10,084 nucleotides of DNA from Pseudomonadota bacterium (GTDB lineage Bacteria > Pseudomonadota > Gammaproteobacteria > Burkholderiales > Burkholderiaceae_C). The DNA is taken from the NCBI GenBank assembly GCA_023390985.1, contig JAEWBU010000308.1:1-10084 (forward strand). Reading direction: 5' to 3'. The position numbers and the translations under genes were made by a program. This document shows, piece by piece, positions 8,872-10,084 of this stretch. Within the stretch, counting starts at the first letter, position 1, and each line of letters starts with the position of its first letter. A model generated the notes under the pieces. The model was given only the letters and a program-made list of their open reading frames with translations, was not told the origin of the DNA and made no database searches.

Positions 8872-9951
8872 TCAGATGGCGGCCAGCGCCAGTTCCAGGC
8901 CCGAGACGAACGCGTCCTCGACGCGATGCCCCAGGCACCAGTCGCCGCACAGCCCCAGGCCGATCTGCGCATCCCACAGGTGCGAGCGGCCGAGCGGTGC
9001 CAGCGTCTTGGCATAGCGCCAGCGCCGCACCTCGGTGTGGGCCGGCTGCGCGCGGATGCCGGTGACTTCGGCGAAGGCCTTGAGCAGCTTGGCCTCGATG
9101 CGCTGTTCGTCGTCGCCCAGGTGCTCGGCCGACCAGGCCGGGCTGGCCTGCACCGTCCAGCGCTCGACCGGGCCGCGGCCCGGCTTGGACGATTCGCGCG
9201 CCAGCCAGGCGATGCGGTGGTGCGTGCTGAGCGCCGCGTTCCATTGCGGGCCGAGGGGCGCGAGCCCGGGCTGCGCCTGCGGAAAGGCGAGCATCAGCGT
9301 CCAGCACGGCGCGATGTCGACGGTGCGCAGGCGCTGCACGAAGGACGGCGCGGTGCGCGAGCGCTCCAGCAGGGTGGACGCGTGCGCGGCCGGGATGGCG
9401 AGCACCACCGCGTCGAAGCCGGAATGGACGTGCACCGCGCCGTCCTGCGGGCCGAGGGTGCGCAGCTGCCACTTGCGCGCATCGAGCGCGTCGGGCTCCA
9501 GGCGATCGACCACGGTGTCCAGTTCCACCCGGCCTTCGGCGATGAGCGGTTGCGCCCACTGGCGCGCCAGCGTGTCCATCGAAGGCGAACCGACCCAGTG
9601 CGCCTCGGGGCGGGGCAGGGCGGCTTCGGCCACGCGGCCGAGCGGGTCCAGCACGCGGACGGCGTTGGTGGTCCAGCGCTGGAAGGCATCGGGCGTGGTG
9701 TCCAGCGCGCGCTGGAAGCGGGCGTCGCGCACGGTGAAGTACTGGGCGCCGGCATCGAAGCTGCCGACCGCGCTCTGCCGGCTGGTCATGCGGCCGCCGA
9801 CGGTGCCGGCCTTTTCCAGCAGCAGGACCTCGTGGCCGGCCTGCTTCAGCGTCCGCGCGCAGGTGATGCCGGCGAGGCCGGCGCCGACGACCGCGAAGCG
9901 GCGGGGTGGGGAAGAGGGCGTCGCGCGGGCGTTGGTGGGCATCGAGGGCAT
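8872..9951 (-). CDS. FAD-dependent oxidoreductase, renalase-like NAD(P)/FAD family
   Basis: A 359-residue flavoprotein of the amine-oxidase/renalase type, probably soluble. The N-terminal dinucleotide fold is clear: FAVVGAGLAG with the glycines at 23, 25 and 28, the ribose-binding Glu46 in LLLEK, then VGGRMTSR at 51-58 and FDAGAQYFTVRD at 65-76, a segment characteristic of renalase-like proteins. Near the C-terminus, LCGDWCLGHRVEDAFVSG (Gly336-Asp337) is the second FAD-contact motif. The natural substrate of bacterial members is mostly unknown, so no reaction is assigned. Two ATG codons are possible, 9951 and 9942; 9951 is chosen because it sits nearer the preceding stop, but the first 17 residues are not conserved-looking. 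It lies 7 bases after the partial upstream gene and 8 before gluQRS, so all are probably co-transcribed. Its link to tRNA modification is unclear. Confidence 0.88.
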   Translation of the reverse strand: MPSMPTNARATPSSPPRRFAVVGAGLAGITCARTLKQAGHEVLLLEKAGTVGGRMTSRQSAVGSFDAGAQYFTVRDARFQRALDTTPDAFQRWTTNAVRVLDPLGRVAEAALPRPEAHWVGSPSMDTLARQWAQPLIAEGRVELDTVVDRLEPDALDARKWQLRTLGPQDGAVHVHSGFDAVVLAIPAAHASTLLERSRTAPSFVQRLRTVDIAPCWTLMLAFPQAQPGLAPLGPQWNAALSTHHRIAWLARESSKPGRGPVERWTVQASPAWSAEHLGDDEQRIEAKLLKAFAEVTGIRAQPAHTEVRRWRYAKTLAPLGRSHLWDAQIGLGLCGDWCLGHRVEDAFVSGLELALAAI

Positions 9952-9958
9952 TGTGTCA

Positions 9959-10084
9959 TCACCCCCGCGGGCCGCTGTGGCGATCGAGCAGCGCCTTGCG
10001 CGTGGCCGGGCTCTCCAGCTGCTGCAGCCACCATTGCAGGCCGCGCCCCGGGCCCAGCGCGCCGGGCTCGCGCCACGCGTAGCT
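9959..10084 (-). CDS. C-terminal end of an unrecognised protein, cut by right edge
   Basis: An open frame enters from the right edge and ends at a TGA at 9961-9959, giving 41 residues that begin SYAWREPGALG and finish RHSGPRG. Support for coding comes from G or C at nearly every third codon position, from the stop falling 7 bases before the oxidoreductase ATG, and from a plausible amphipathic segment (QWWLQQLESPATRKALL). I do not recognise the family from this fragment. It would be the first visible gene of the oxidoreductase-gluQRS-trmB series. Confidence 0.55.
   Translation of the reverse strand, partial: SYAWREPGALGPGRGLQWWLQQLESPATRKALLDRHSGPRG

Noticed and set aside
8012..9016. Plus-strand frame of 334 codons opposite gluQRS and the end of the flavoprotein
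   Set aside because: Antisense to two genes with intact motifs; no domain recognised.
8864..9559. N-terminal extension of GluQRS
   Set aside because: The extension lies in another frame of the flavoprotein gene and has low-complexity composition; the GluQRS fold begins at the ATG at 8863 with RFAPSPTG a few residues in.
9846..10076. Minus-strand frame of 76 codons overlapping the flavoprotein start
   Set aside because: Pro/Ala/Arg-rich shadow; a different frame (ending at 9959) shows GC3-biased coding and fits the operon spacing better.

Overview
The window is high-GC DNA, densely coding, with a strong preference for G or C at third codon positions. Protein signatures point to a betaproteobacterium of the order Burkholderiales, most likely the Comamonadaceae. 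This is inferred from the AlaRS, GabD, TrmB and GluQRS sequences and the style of the exported proteins, not from a marker RNA. No tRNA, rRNA, CRISPR array, insertion sequence or prophage gene is visible.

Layout. (1) Positions 1-1005, minus strand: the N-terminal two thirds of a succinate-semialdehyde dehydrogenase (gabD), which runs off the left edge. (2) Positions 1006-1171: a divergent promoter region with a perfect TATAAT -10 box facing alaS and two inverted repeats around the predicted alaS transcription start. (3) Positions 1172-5396, plus strand: a tightly coupled trio of complete alaS, a TlpA-like periplasmic thioredoxin that starts inside the end of alaS, and a secreted transglutaminase-like protein joined to it by an ATGA overlap. 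(4) Positions 5397-5563: a dispersed-repeat palindrome whose two arms are each a small hairpin, then a short leader in which a hairpin covers the only Shine-Dalgarno-like sequence. (5) Positions 5564-6067, plus: a small four-helix membrane protein of unknown function. (6) Positions 6072-10084, minus: a gene series read right to left, consisting of the C-terminal end of an unrecognised protein, a renalase-like FAD oxidoreductase, gluQRS, trmB and an orphan branched-chain-amino-acid-type periplasmic binding protein.

How the genes fit together. Three genes concern tRNA: alaS charges and proofreads tRNA-Ala, gluQRS glutamylates queuosine in tRNA-Asp, and trmB makes m7G46. The last two overlap and should be co-translated. 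Three genes (TlpA-like, transglutaminase-like, binding protein) encode exported proteins whose signal peptides all carry an Arg-Arg pair. The thioredoxin and the cysteine-dependent transglutaminase fold are adjacent and coupled, so a redox partnership in the periplasm is a reasonable hypothesis. Much of the window is ordinary housekeeping sequence. The points that most deserve a second look are the alaS leader palindromes, the coupling of a periplasmic thiol/transglutaminase pair to alaS, and the palindromic repeat at 5399-5487.
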